A stretch of DNA of 64,000 nucleotides from Bettongia penicillata ogilbyi (lineage: Eukaryota; Chordata; Mammalia; Diprotodontia; Potoroidae): assembly GCA_023548195.1 (NCBI GenBank), contig JAJHZJ010000577.1, forward strand, positions 1,356,574 through 1,420,573. Direction: 5' to 3'. Under the pieces are notes generated by a model. It was not told the DNA's origin and made no database searches. It saw nothing but the letters and a program-made list of their open reading frames with translations. The position numbers were made by a program, and so were the translations under genes. Shown piece after piece: positions 23,905-34,475 of this stretch (its first letter is position 1; every line of letters begins with the position of its first letter).

Positions 23905-24050
23905 ATTTATATAGCTCTTTAAGGCTTATAAAACACTTTATATATGCTATTTCATTTTATCTTCATAATGACCTTGTGGGCATAGTTGCATTTATTATCC
24001 CTATTTTATAGATGAAGAAACTAGGGATGAGAGTTAAATGATATACTTCT
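23905..24050 (-). mobile_element. tRNA-headed marsupial SINE, 3' part, antisense
   Basis: 'tttatatagctctttaaggc', 'acactttatatatgctattt' and 'attttatagatgaagaaact' form the antisense 3' half of the WSINE/MIR-like type. The head is missing. Confidence 0.65.
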
Positions 24051-24135
24051 CCAGTTTTGATTTCACTGACTTTGAACTCTCATGGTTCTCCTCCTAAGCT
24101 CTCTGTATCTTTTCTAACTCCTTCAAATATTCTAT

Positions 24136-24262
24136 CCTTCTCTCTTTCTCTGTCTCTGTCTCTCTCTGTCTCTTTTTCTGTCTCTATCTCTGTCTCTCTC
24201 TGTCCCTGTCTCCCTCCGTCTCTATCCCTCCCTCTCTCTTCTTCTACTCTCCCTGTCCCTGT
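24136..24262. repeat. (TCTCTG)n pyrimidine-rich simple repeat
   Basis: Imperfect ctctgtctc units. The opposed Ser/Leu-rich and Arg/Glu-rich frames over it are artefacts. Confidence 0.9.
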
Positions 24263-24954
24263 CCCTACTTCCATGGCTTAAACAAATACTCTCCTGCAGA
24301 GGACTCTTAAACCTAAGCCACTACTCCCAAGCTGTTTCCAGATCTACTCCCATATTTCCACCTACATCCTGGATATCTTCACATGGATGTCCTACAGGCA
24401 TCACGAGTCTATAACACATTTCTAACCACCTCTCCCTCCCCTAGACTGACAGTCCCTTAATTTCTCTTTCAGCTACAGGCTGCACCATCCTCATAGTAAC
24501 CCTGGCTGGAAATCAAAACATCAATTTTCCCTTGCCCCTCTTCCTTTTATTCCTGACTCCTCGCCCCACACATGTTCCATCAGTTGCCAAATTGTTTCAG
24601 TTTTATTTCTATAATACCGCTTCTATCAACACTCCTCTTACACCTTTCCTAGTAGTTCAAGGTCTCACTTTTTATAGCCTGGATTATTGCCAACGTCTCC
24701 CTAAAGGCCTCCCTATTTCCAGTCTGTCATGTTTCCCACTGCTATCCTGGTGGTCTGGTTAAAGCATTTTTCCAATCACCTCATTTTTCTCTCTCTTTAA
24801 AAATCTTCTCTCTACTCAAAAATAAGGTGTATTTCTACATTTCCAGACTTACTTCTTATCATCCTTCCTACTATTTCCCAGCTCCTTTTCATATTCTTCC
24901 TTCATTTGTTGCTCTTTTTTCTTTTCCAGACCCATAACTTCATTGATTTAAAGA

Positions 24955-25108
24955 ACTCCTAGGGTGAAAATTTTATCCTGCAATTCAGATTTGCAATTTA
25001 GAGATTAAATAACTTGCCCCCATGAAATGTGTCAAAGGCAGGACTTGAACCCCAGTTCTCTGGACCCTAAGGTTGCCTCTCCATTGTACCATGCTGCCTT
25101 TGATTCCC
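24955..25108 (-). mobile_element. MIR-type SINE, antisense
   Basis: 'attaaataacttgccccca', 'aggcaggacttgaacccca', 'gttctctggaccctaaggtt' and 'attgtaccatgctgccttt' give the antisense MIR order. Confidence 0.6.
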
Positions 25109-25449
25109 TTTCATATTCTCTACATTTCAGTAAAATTAAATTCCCCATCCCCCTTCCATCTCCCCTATTCTTGTGTTGCCTTCTCCCACCTCTAAGCTTT
25201 TGCCTATGTTATCTCCGATGCCTGCGTAGTCTCCTCTTCTCTACCTTGGCCCCTTAACCCCAGCCATTTCATCTCTTGATATTCCTCCCTGCCTTATTGG
25301 TCTGATTCTTGAGTTTTTCCTCCTTGATACAACTTTCCCACCCTATGACTGAACTTTTCCACATCAAATCATCCATAGAACATAACTGGATGTCTCCTTT
25401 GCTAAGCAAACATAATTCTTTCCTCAGTTATTGTGCATATTTTCCAAGG

Positions 25450-26075
25450 GATATGAGAGAAATTATTATTATATTAATGACTAATTGTCAAATTGGAAGC
25501 CAGGCTTTTCTCCTTTATTTCCTCTTTAAGCTCCTGTGAAAAATCAGTCTCCGAAGAACATGACTGATGGATGAGATTGTCCCTAGCCTCCTAAGACCAG
25601 CTAGGAGACCTTATTTTTGCTTAGAATATAAACAGATACCAGTCTGGGGGAGTTCTTATCCCAGGGAAAGGAGTCCCCTGTTCTTGTGGCTCTCCATTAG
25701 AGTTTGGGATAAGCCAGTTTATGATGGAGAAAACCAACCAGAGCAGTTGGATGGAGATGGATTCCCCTGTTTAGATTGCTTGAAGCTGCTGAGTCTCCTG
25801 ATCAAGCCATGTTCTCAGCAGGAGGAGCTGAAGACTTAGCCTCCTTCTCATTTAATGTCCACCAATCAGGACTGATTTTTCAGTTGTCAAGGGAATTTCT
25901 TTGGGGGGAGTATTTAAGTTTTCAGATTCTCCATGGCTTGTCTTTGGTTACCAAGAGCCATCAATTTATTATTGATTGCCAGCTAGTTTAATTAATAAAT
26001 TAATTAGTGACTAAATACATTAATTATTAATTACTAAGAAACTCTGTCTCTTGGAGTTTTTATTTGTTACAGATA
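25450..26075 (+). mobile_element. Probable solo LTR of an endogenous retrovirus, inside L2
   Basis: Proposed LTR 25454-26071 (618 bp) begins TG (tgagagaaatt) and ends CA (tttgttaca), flanked by gata at 25450-25453 and 26072-26075. It has a U3-R layout on the plus strand: CCAAT at 25862, TATA-like tatttaa at 25911 and a polyadenylation signal aataaa at 25994. Removing it joins 'catattttccaagg' to 'tgtggaataaagctttg', which restores an L2 3' region. No internal retroviral genes flank it. The short TSD makes exact ends uncertain. Confidence 0.5.
25862..25999 (+). promoter_or_regulatory. Candidate LTR promoter and polyadenylation signal
   Basis: CCAAT (25862-25866), TATA-like tatttaa (25911-25917) and aataaa (25994-25999) occur in the order and spacing expected of an LTR. 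Current activity is unknown. Confidence 0.4.
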
Positions 26076-26165
26076 TGTGGAATAAAGCTTTGTATTCTCC
26101 CAAAACCCCCCCCTCTGCTAATAGCACAGTGCCTAACACATAGTAGATGCTTAACCAAGTTGTTA
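26076..26165 (+). mobile_element. L2 3' terminus (sense), continuation after LTR
   Basis: 'tagcacagtgcctaacacat' and 'agtagatgcttaaccaag' are the diagnostic L2 3' end. It continues the L2 broken at 25453. Confidence 0.8.
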
Positions 26166-27288
26166 AAATAGATAGAAGTTAAACCTAGAGGGTCTGTGCT
26201 TCTAGTTAGTGCTTATGAATATCTAGATTTCTAAATTCGCAAATGGACTATGAATAAGGAATTATCTTTTGATTTTCTTTTAAAGCAGTACTATCCTTAA
26301 TATGTAATCATACTTACTGTTTTGAAAAATAAAAACAACCCTACCAATGAATTCCAGATTATTGTTAAATACTTTAGATCCTTGAAAAATGAAAAACAAT
26401 AGTTTTTACAATACCATAAGTCTCAAATTCAGGAGTTCTGGAAGACAATTTGCATAGATAAGAAATCTAAGTTATTTTAAGGTCTTTTCTATAATATTGG
26501 GCAAAACAGTACATTATAACATATGTAATAGTAACCATTAGTTACTATTCCATGGCCAAATATGCCCATAGCTATCCTTGTTTTTTTTTTATCTCTTAGG
26601 AAGCTACCATGAGGCATTTTGCTTTCAAAAATCATTGTAAGCTTACAATCATAATTTTGTATACTTGACTACTCATACTTCCTCCGTCTTTCAATGTTTC
26701 CCCATGGAGCGTTGTTTTGTAGGATGAGGCAACAGTTATTTCTTTAATAAGTGGTATTAGATCTGGTTTTATTTTCATTATTGTGGTCTGCTTATTTACA
26801 TTTTCTTTGCCTCCCTGGTGCCAAAAGTGACTCAGATTAGTTTGGATTTGAAATGAAATTGAGCTGCTGTGTTAAAAGAACAGATGAATCATTCCAATAT
26901 CTGATAACTATGTCATATTTGTATGGTGCAAGTGCCAGTCTTCACAGCTTAACAAGCTTATCTGAGGGAATACAGTTAGTTCAAACATGTTCGTACAAAG
27001 CAAATGATGGCTGCTGATGAAATTTTCTGTGCAGCAAGGCATAGCTAACTCTCAAATGAATTAATATTAATATGGGCTTCTTAAAGCAGAAAGAAATAAT
27101 AGGGTTTGGATTTTAAAAGAATACTTCTTTAAAGGTTGGAAAATTTGTGTAGATAACATCTGCATTGGCAGGCAGCCCAACACCTAAAACACCAAAATAA
27201 ATACCCAAAGTAATTGTGTAGATAAGTAAACAAATTAACATCCCAGCATAAGGTTCTTGTCCTTTCCCTGTTCTCTTGTTCTTAGTGT
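26166..27288. other. Repeat-poor unique DNA
   Basis: About 1.1 kb without a recognised repeat. 26600-27100 has mixed, non-repetitive composition and is a candidate conserved non-coding segment, which cannot be tested here. The minus-strand ORF ending at 27113 has a hydrophobic run but no family match, and its 5' third lies in a SINE. Confidence 0.35.
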
Positions 27289-27289
27289 T

Positions 27290-27442
27290 ACAGTCAAAGG
27301 AGGGTGGATTTGGAGTCATTGGAGCTGGGTTTGAATTCTTACTTTGCTGTTTGCTAACAGTGTGATGTTGGACCAATCACTGAACCTATAGTTGTTCAAC
27401 TATTAAACAAGGGAGTTGCAATCTAGCACTGCTTTCAACCAG
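27290..27442 (+). mobile_element. MIR-type SINE
   Basis: 'gtggatttggagtcattgg', 'gctgggtttgaattcttact', 'cagtgtgatgttggaccaat' and 'tgaacctatagttgttcaa' give the sense MIR order. Confidence 0.7.
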
Positions 27443-29320
27443 AAGGGTGCTGGTAAATATTTAACAACTGGCTCTCTGGGGAAAATACACCAGATTTTTA
27501 AGTTCATTCTGCAATATTAACATTTTCCCCATTTTCTGAAGTCTAGACAACTGACAAAACAATAAATCAAGCCATGATTTGTAGTATTTTCTGATATCTG
27601 AGGTATACTTAAACCAACACTTTAACAATTAGCTATTGCAGAGCCCTTATGAACTAGTTTCAGCCCAGTTCTGCTTCCAAGGCTGAACACTATGATTTTC
27701 ATTGCACTTGTGTTGAATCATTTGCTGAGAGTTATTTGTATGTTTTTACCAAATACTGTATGATGTCATAGTGAAGAATACAGCTTAATTTAGATGTGGC
27801 ATTTAAAAGGTTCAAGAGACATAATTTCTGGTTAATTTAATCATTTTTAATAAGGCTAGTATATTTATTAATAAACGGATGATCATTTGTCTGTCTCTCT
27901 TAAACCAAAGGCCCCTTATGTGCCCTTCGAAGAGTAAGGTGTTCCCAAGTGGTGGCAATCAACATTTAATGAGAAAATGAGTATTGTAGTAAGGGGCTGG
28001 CCTATATTATAATGCAGATCTTGAGGTATGTGACTTGGATCACCCAAATCTTCAAAGAGACTTGTCAATTTTCATATCACCTGTCCAACAAAAGGGAAGC
28101 TTCACACTTCTCAGATCTGTCTGAGCAAACACAAGAAGCAGGAATACTTAAAATTTCTTTAGTCCAAACTTGGAATTTCTTTTACTGTTTGATTAGATCT
28201 TGGGTAAATCTCCATTAAGGTTTCCCACACTGGTTGTTTTCTGGATAAGGAAGTAGAAAAGGGGAAAATCCTTGGTTCTAATACAATAATTAGGTATTAA
28301 AACTAGAAATAAATATTCATTTCTCACATAGATAATTTTTAGATTGACCAAAAAGAAACCCTACCTACCCAGACTAAAAATTATCTTACCATGGGGAAAA
28401 AAAAACCCAAGGTTGAAAAGATTATATAGAGTAGTAATATATTTTATGCATTTCTATGATGTTTAAGCTCAATGGGTAAATGCATTAATAGAAAAACTAA
28501 TGGTTTGAATGGAGATGGTATCTGGGGCTTGCCTGTGCTGTTGTGGATACATTGCAGTAGTCAAGTAAAATAAACCTCCCTTAGTACTTTATCCTGCTCT
28601 AGCTCTATTAAATGACTCCTGGCTAGGGTTTATAGTAGGGAGAAATTCATTGGTTATTTGCTCTTTACACATTTTAAAAGAGCCACAAGAGATACCAAAG
28701 AACTAATGCCCCTGAGACAAGGTTGAGACAAGGTTGAAGAAGTGCTTTTTTTGGTGCCATCTACCTCTTAAAGCAGAATATAACTCCTTATTACCAGTGA
28801 GACTTTTCTGCTGACCAGTGGCAACATGTATAAAAAATTTATTTTTACCAACTGAATACGAGCAAATATGATTTAAAGAGATCACTAATATTCATCTCCG
28901 AGAGAGACAAAATATATCTTAAGAACAAGAAAATGGATGTTTACTGGTTGAGATGACCAGTTTGTTATTAGGGTTGTAAATATATGTAAAAGGTTTTCCT
29001 GCTTCGCCTTCTGATTAGTTTCTTTTTAAAAAATTATTGTTATAAGTGCTTGAGCCTTAGGGCAGCCTTGTGAAGAGCTCACTTTTAAAAATCAAACAAA
29101 TAAGTTATTCATTTTTGCTTATTCCCTGTTCTGAAGGTTTTTATGGTGATCTAGGGGAGAGGTCATCTGCATGACAGATCTGGGTGCTGTATTAGCAGTC
29201 TTTATATGTCCCTGACTTTCTGTGAACTCTACAGGCTCCAGATTTATTGCCTTTGTTTTCATGGACTTAATTCCCTGCTTCAGAAAACTGTTTTTTATCA
29301 TTTTTTAAAGAAAAGAAAAT
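27443..29320. other. Repeat-poor unique DNA
   Basis: No interspersed repeat or exon was recognised across 1.9 kb. Only short chance ORFs are present. Confidence 0.4.
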
Positions 29321-29321
29321 A

Positions 29322-29497
29322 CCCACATATATACATATGCATATACATATAATGTACATATACATATATACACAGGTATATGTTTGGTTCATAATATTTT
29401 ATTGAAACTAAGTTCTCTTTCACATACAGTGCCATTTATAAAGTACTACATATATACTTACACATGTATATATACATATATGTATGTATATACCTAG
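29322..29497. repeat. Two TATA/CATA-rich simple tracts
   Basis: acatatatac-type tracts at about 29322-29382 and 29452-29497 flank 70 bp of non-repetitive sequence. Confidence 0.8.
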
Positions 29498-30265
29498 TGT
29501 TCCTGAAGGGAAGCATTTTGCAAACATTAAAATTACAGTTTACATGCCTACAACTATCACTGCCATTATTCTCATCATCATCATTAATAATAATATCTTA
29601 GGAATCTTCCCTTCAGAAATTATACAGGATCATTGGTTGGCATCCCCTCCTGACTTCTCTGCCTATGTGCCAGTCTTCCTTCCAATCCAGAGTGGAATAA
29701 CCAAAAACCCACAAATTAGCCATTCAGTAAGGAGCAAAAAAATATTTTGACATTCCAGACTGCTTCCTGTGTTAGTGTTCTATCATCTATTAAAAAAAGT
29801 GTCTCAAAATCCTTTCCTGATTTAGAAAGAGGAGATATTTCAGAGCATTATTCATCACTGAATATTAGAAGATGTAGCTTTATTAGTCACATCAGGTTCT
29901 TTTCTTTTATCATTAGTGAGCAGAATTAAAAAAATGAGACTCACAGTAGTATAGAATCACAGTCCCATATGGTGTTGGGGATAGGGAGGGAGGTGTGCAT
30001 GTGAGGACAGGGGGCAGATGGAATAAAAAACAGCAGCAACAGCAATGACGGCGTTCTTAGATTCACCAAAGATTTTTCTCAGTCATGAGGGAGGTGGATG
30101 TACAAGATGGCTCAAAACCAGGGTTATTCTTGCAATAGTTATTTCACTCAAATTCCCTAATACATCATCTGTTTGTTTTTCTAGGGGAGTGAGGGGAAGA
30201 AAAATGGAACTTGCAAGCCAGAAAAAGGCTATACAATGTAAAATACCCAGAGCTATGAAATGTGA
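29498..30265. other. Unassigned DNA
   Basis: No gene or named repeat was recognised. A short tca/taa-rich stretch lies near 29570-29600. Confidence 0.4.
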
Positions 30266-30269
30266 TGTA

Positions 30270-30455
30270 ACAGGAAAAATATTAGAGTTAGAACTAGAAG
30301 ACCCAAGTTTGAGTTCCACATTTGCCACCAATCGTATGGTCTTAGTCAAGTAATTTCACCCTTTTAGAGCTCAATTTCTTTATTTGAAAAATGGGAGAAT
30401 TGGACTAGGTAGTCTCTAAGATGCCTTTCTCCTTTACTATTCTGTGATTTTAATG
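30270..30455 (+). mobile_element. MIR/THER-type SINE
   Basis: 'gaactagaagacccaagttt', 'ggtcttagtcaagtaatttc', 'atttgaaaaatgggagaatt', 'gactaggtagtctctaagat' form a nearly full sense copy. Confidence 0.7.
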
Positions 30456-30519
30456 TCACTGTGATTTGGGATTTACTAAGATATCCTCACAACTGCAAAT
30501 CAATCTGTCAGTAGCCTTG

Positions 30520-30543
30520 GTTTTTTTTTTTATTTTTTTTCAT

Positions 30544-30602
<59 letters not shown>
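30520..30602. repeat. HAL1 poly-A and (TAAA)n tail
   Basis: On the plus strand, a T-rich run followed by about 15 ttta units at 30541-30602, directly next to the TSD. Confidence 0.9.
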
Positions 30603-31654
30603 GCTTTTTACATTCATTTTCACAAATTTTTGGGTTCCAAATTTTCTCCCCTTTTCTCCCCTCCCCCCACCCCAATACCCCAAGCAATCTAATTTTCCCT
30701 ATCTCCAATCTGTCCTCTCTTCTGTCATCCCTCCCTTCCCTTGCCTCTATCTTCTCTTTTCTCCTGTAGGGCCAGATGACTTTCTATTCCTCATTAACTG
30801 TATGTCTTCTTTCCTAGTTGCAACATCAATACTAAACAATTGTTCCTAAAACTTTGAGTTCCAAATTCTCCCCATCCCTCCCTCCCCACCCATTCCCTTT
30901 GGTACGGCAGGCAATTCATTATAGGCCATATCTGTGTAGCTTTGCAAATGACCTTCCTGATAGTCGTGTTGTGTAAGACTAACTGAATTGCCATCCCTCC
31001 TAACCTGCCCTCATTGTTTCTCTTCTGTCCTTTGATCCTGTCCCTCCCCAAGTGTTGACTTTCAATTACTCCCTTCTCCCTTTGCCCTCCCTTCCATCAT
31101 CCCCCACCAATATCTCCTTCTCCCCCGCTTTCTTATACTGTAAGATAGGTTTTCATACCAAAATGAGTGTGCATTTCACTCCTTCGTTTAGTCAAATGTG
31201 ATGAGGGTAAACTTTTGTTTGTTTGTTTGTTTTTTTCTCAGCTCTCCTCTTTTTCCCTCCACTAAAAACATCTCCTACTTGCCTCTTAAATGACATATAG
31301 TTACCCCCTTCCATTTCCCCCTCTTTCCTCTCACTACATTTCTCTCTCACCATTTACCTTAATTTCTTTTAAGGTATGGTCCCATCCTATTCAGTTCAAT
31401 CTGTGCTCTCTGTCTCTGCATGTGAATGCATGTGTGTATGTGTGTGCATGCGTGTACATGTGTATGTGTGGTCCCACCAACCACCCAGATACTGAAAAGT
31501 TTTAAGAGTTAGAAATATTGTCCTTCCCTGTATGAATGCAAACAGTTCATTTCTGGTAAGTCCCTTAATACTTCTCCTTGCTGTTTACTTTTGCATGCTT
31601 CCTCTCATTCTTGTGTTTGAAAGTCAAATTTTCTTTTCAGCTCTGGTCTTTTCA

Positions 31655-32710
31655 TTAAGAATGATTGAAAGTCCTCTGTTTCATTGAAAGACCATTTTTC
31701 CCTTGAAGTATTATACTCAGTTTAGCTGGGTAGGTGATTCTTGGTTTCAGTCCTAGTTCCTTTGCCTTCTGGAATATCCTATTCCACGCCCTTCGATCCC
31801 TTAATGTAGAAGCTGCTAGATCTTGGGTTATCCTGATTGTATTTCCACAGTACTGGAATTGTTTCTTTCTAGCTGCTTGCAAGATTTTTTCCTTGAGCTG
31901 GGAGTTCTGGAATTTGGCCACAATGTTCCTAGGAGTTTCTCTTTTTGGATCTCTTTCAGGTGGTGATCGATGGATTCTTTCAATGCTTATTTTGCCCTCT
32001 GGTCCTAGAATGTCAGGGCAGTTTTCCTTGATAATTTCATGCAAGACGATGTCTAGGCTCTTTTTTTGATCATGGCTTTCAGGTAGTCCCATAATTTTTA
32101 AGTTGTCTCTCCTTGATCTATTTTCCAGGTCAGTTGTTTTTCCCATGAGATATTTCACATTCTCTTCCATTTTATCGTTCTTTTGGTTTTGTTTGGTGAT
32201 TTCTTGGTTTTTCATAAAGTCATTAGACTCCATCTGTTCCATTCTAATTTTGAGAGAACTATTAAATTCAGTGAGCTTTTGAGCCTCTTTTTCCATTTGG
32301 CTCATTCTGCTTTTGAATGCATTCTTCTCCTCATTGGCTTTTTGAACCTCTTTTGCCAATTGAGTGAGCCTATTTTTCAAGGTGTTAATTTCCTCAGCAT
32401 TTTTTTGGGTCTCCTTTACCAAGATATGGACCTTTTTTTCATACTCTTCTTGCATCTTTGTCATTTCTCTTCCCAGTCTTTCCTCCACCTGTCTAACTTG
32501 CTTTTCAAAATCCTTTTTAAGCTCTTCCAAGGCCTGAGCCCACCCAACACCCCCCTGGGGTGTCTGGGGTACTGAGGCCCCGCCCTCCACATCTTTCCCT
32601 GATGGGAAAAATACGTTCTCATCCTCCCCATCAGATCCGAAGGTCGGGATCATCTGCATCTGTTGGAAAAAACTCTCCAAAGTCCTATTTTTCTTCCCCT
32701 TTCTAGGCAC
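31655..32710 (-). CDS. HAL1 ORF1 protein (L1 ORF1p-like), start codon lost and C-terminus shifted
   Basis: The family protein is a trimeric nucleic-acid-binding chaperone of the L1 ribonucleoprotein. The 351-codon frame has a basic N-terminus (PRKGKKNR), a long heptad-rich coiled coil (about residues 55-190, charged K/E/Q runs), an RRM-like domain (about 193-290: LENRSRRDNLKIMGLPES, CPDILGPEGKISIERIHR) and the C-terminal domain (LKEKILQAARKKQFQYC, DLAASTLRDRRAWNRIF, KPRITYPAKLSIIL). Codon 1 is GTG, in an ATG-like position; an in-frame TAA lies five codons upstream. The first real ATG is codon 18 (32659-32657). Near residue 337 a one-base indel leaves the family frame, whose original stop would lie near 31605. 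So it is long and readable but damaged at both ends. Confidence 0.85.
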   Translation of the reverse strand: MPRKGKKNRTLESFFQQMQMIPTFGSDGEDENVFFPSGKDVEGGASVPQTPQGGVGWAQALEELKKDFEKQVRQVEERLGREMTKMQEEYEKKVHILVKETQKNAEEINTLKNRLTQLAKEVQKANEEKNAFKSRMSQMEKEAQKLTEFNSSLKIRMEQMESNDFMKNQEITKQNQKNDKMEENVKYLMGKTTDLENRSRRDNLKIMGLPESHDQKKSLDIVLHEIIKENCPDILGPEGKISIERIHRSPPERDPKRETPRNIVAKFQNSQLKEKILQAARKKQFQYCGNTIRITQDLAASTLRDRRAWNRIFQKAKELGLKPRITYPAKLSIILQGKNGLSMKQRTFNHS

Positions 32711-33537
32711 CTTCCCAGCCAGTTACTTGACTTCTGAGATTCCTTTCCACCCCTGCCTGGATCCGCCCAGCTAGTGCTTGGCCTCTGAGATTCAAATGCG
32801 CTTTCCGGAGGCAAGCTTTAGTTCTGGCGCAGGGGTGGGGGCAGGGCTGCCTCCTAAGCTTGGGCCCTCAGGGGCTTTCCGCAGAGACTTTCAGGAACGG
32901 AGCGGGTGGGGGCGGGGTGGGGGGCCCCGCCTGCTGTGCTCAGCTCCCTTGGGGGTTTTATTCAGAGGCGTTCAGCAGTAGAGCAGGGTGGGGCAGGGCC
33001 ATCTCCCCTGCTCGGCTCCCTCAGGTTGGAAAGACCTTCAGTATTGAAGATCCTACCTGCTGCTGGGGGATTCCTGAATCCCGGGCCGCTGCTGCCTCAG
33101 CCGCCCGCCCACACCTCTGCCTCTTCCTGCCCCCGTCTCTGCCGCCGCCGCTTCCTCCCGAGGGGGCCCGAGTCACGGAGACGCTCCGCTCCCCTTCCCT
33201 ATCGCAGCCTTCTTTCTTACTGACCTGTAGCTTCTGTGGGCGGAGGGACTTTCCCGGCTGCCGGAGCTTCCCCCGGAGCTTTCCTCTCTGAAGTCTGCTC
33301 GGGTCAGCTTCTCTGGGGCCGCGGCCAGGGGTGTGGGTGGGGTCCGCTTTCCGGGGTGCGATGGACCCCGGGGACAGCTCTCCAGGGTTCCGTGGAACGG
33401 AAATCTCTTCCCCTATGTTTATGCACCCCCTGCAGAGATTCAGAATTTATGGGGATCTCCTTTTACCTCAATTCCATGGGTTGTGGGCTCGGAGCTCGTA
33501 AATGTGCGTCCTTCTACTCTGCCATCTTGGCTCCGCC
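32711..33537 (-). promoter_or_regulatory. HAL1 5'UTR / internal promoter, GC- and CpG-rich
   Basis: The most GC-rich stretch in the window, with many CpGs at 32.78-33.4 kb. The element's first bases carry ccaagatgg (33530-33522 on the minus strand), a YY1-type site that in L1 sets the transcription start. Plus-strand ORFs over the region are composition artefacts. Confidence 0.65.
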
Positions 33538-33548
33538 CAGTAGCCTTG

Positions 33549-33935
33549 TTTAACTATGACAGTGAATTGTGGCCAAAGCGGGGTGGGAACCAACAAAGGA
33601 GATAACAAGTTTCCTACAACTTTGCCACACTCTCATGGATCCATTTCTTTTGCCCTGTGGAAGCTCCTGTCCCCCACAGACTGTTTCTCACTTTGGAATC
33701 AACCCAACTAAAAGCTGTAACATTGGAAATAAAATGGCAGATTGATTTACTAACTGTAGGTCAAAGCATGTTAGAAGACTTCATGAGCTCAGATAAAGAG
33801 AAAGAAGTAAGACTTTGGAGAAACTATAAAAGGTCTTGGTGATAGCAAGGGGGTGGGGGTGGGGGAAGAATGATGAATTAAGGATTTACAAGATGGAAGA
33901 ACAGGGTTTGTGAACCTCAACAGGATTCATGCTAA
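33549..33935. other. Unassigned DNA
   Basis: Host sequence right of the HAL1. No repeat or gene was recognised. A short G-rich run (gggggtgggggtggggg) lies near 33850. Confidence 0.4.
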
Positions 33936-33939
33936 TTTC

Positions 33940-34200
33940 TGACTTCGTACTGCTGCACCTGATACGCATCTCCATCCAAGTCTTAGCTTTGTTTCAAGAC
34001 CTAATCAAGTCTCACATTCCCCATAAAGCCTGAAATTCCATAGCACCTAGAGACTCCATTTTGCACTTAGCCACATGGTGATTCATTTGAAGAGTTTATG
34101 TTTTGTCTCTTTGAGTAGATGCTAAGTTTCTTAAAGGAAAAACTGTGTTTTATACTTCATTTGGATTCCTACCATGAGTATTTGATAAATAAATATACCT
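33940..34200 (+). mobile_element. L2 3' region (sense)
   Basis: 'tcacattccccataaagcct', 'tagatgctaagtttcttaaa', 'aaaactgtgttttatacttc' and 'agtatttgataaataaat' give the L2 3'UTR order with its terminus. Confidence 0.65.
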
Positions 34201-34314
34201 ATTAGCTCAATAGTGAGATAAACTTGATCAATTAAATACTTTTTTTAAAAATACTTTGATAATTTTTTTTCTTATTTTGTTTCTGTGTGCAGGCCCTTCA
34301 TAATTATGATCATA

Positions 34315-34475
34315 GGTATAGAGTTGAAAAGGACCTTAGAGGTCCCAACACTTACATTTTACAGATGAGGAAACTGGGGCCCAGGGAAGTTAAATGACTT
34401 AACCAGAGTCACACAACTGGTAAGTGCCTGAGGCAAGATTCAAACTCAGTCTGTCAGTGGTGCTGCCTAGAAAAA
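34315..34475 (-). mobile_element. MIR/THER-type SINE, antisense
   Basis: 'gttgaaaaggaccttagagg', 'tttacagatgaggaaactgg', 'acttaaccagagtcacacaa' and 'gattcaaactcagtctgtca' are the antisense MIR/THER signature. Confidence 0.8.

Larger units (their letters stand above)
24055..25453 (+). mobile_element. L2-type LINE (sense), 3' region, split by LTR and simple repeat
   Basis: 'ctacatcctggatatcttca', 'cttgcccctcttccttttat', 'ctggattattgccaacgtc', 'aggcctccctatttccagtc', 'cttttgcctatgttatctcc' and 'atgcctgcgtagtctcctct' follow the order of L2 ORF2 end plus 3'UTR. The element resumes after the LTR at 26076. A CT-rich tract (24136-24262) and an antisense MIR (24955-25108) lie within it. Confidence 0.6.
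30509..33548 (-). mobile_element. Full-length HAL1 (half-L1) retrotransposon with 11-bp TSD
   Basis: cagtagccttg at 30509-30519 and 33538-33548 is a perfect 11-bp TSD. The element (30520-33537, 3,018 bp) reads on the minus strand: 5' end ggcggagccaagatggcaga, a GC-rich 5'UTR (33537-32711), ORF1 (32710-31655), a purine-rich 3'UTR of about 1.05 kb, then (taaa)n and poly-A. No reverse transcriptase or endonuclease frame exists in it. The truncated relative at 19621-21452 has the same ORF1-to-3'UTR junction, so ORF2 loss belongs to the family, as in HAL1 elements. The host site reads gtt/aaac in the element's orientation, which is L1-endonuclease-like. It would have needed L1 ORF2p in trans. Confidence 0.9.

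Noticed and set aside
27113..27376. 87-codon minus-strand ORF with a hydrophobic, transmembrane-like run (GMLICLLIYTITLGIYFGVL)
   Set aside because: It opens at TTG, its first third is antisense MIR, the first ATG leaves 68 codons, and I recognise no family. One hydrophobic run in AT-rich DNA is expected by chance.
31734..32575. Plus-strand ORFs of 111 and 130 codons opposite HAL1 ORF1
   Set aside because: Shadows of ORF1 on the opposite strand.
32778..33605. Several 67-143-codon plus-strand ORFs in the GC-rich region
   Set aside because: They lie on the antisense strand of the HAL1 5'UTR; proline/glycine-rich translation follows from GC content.
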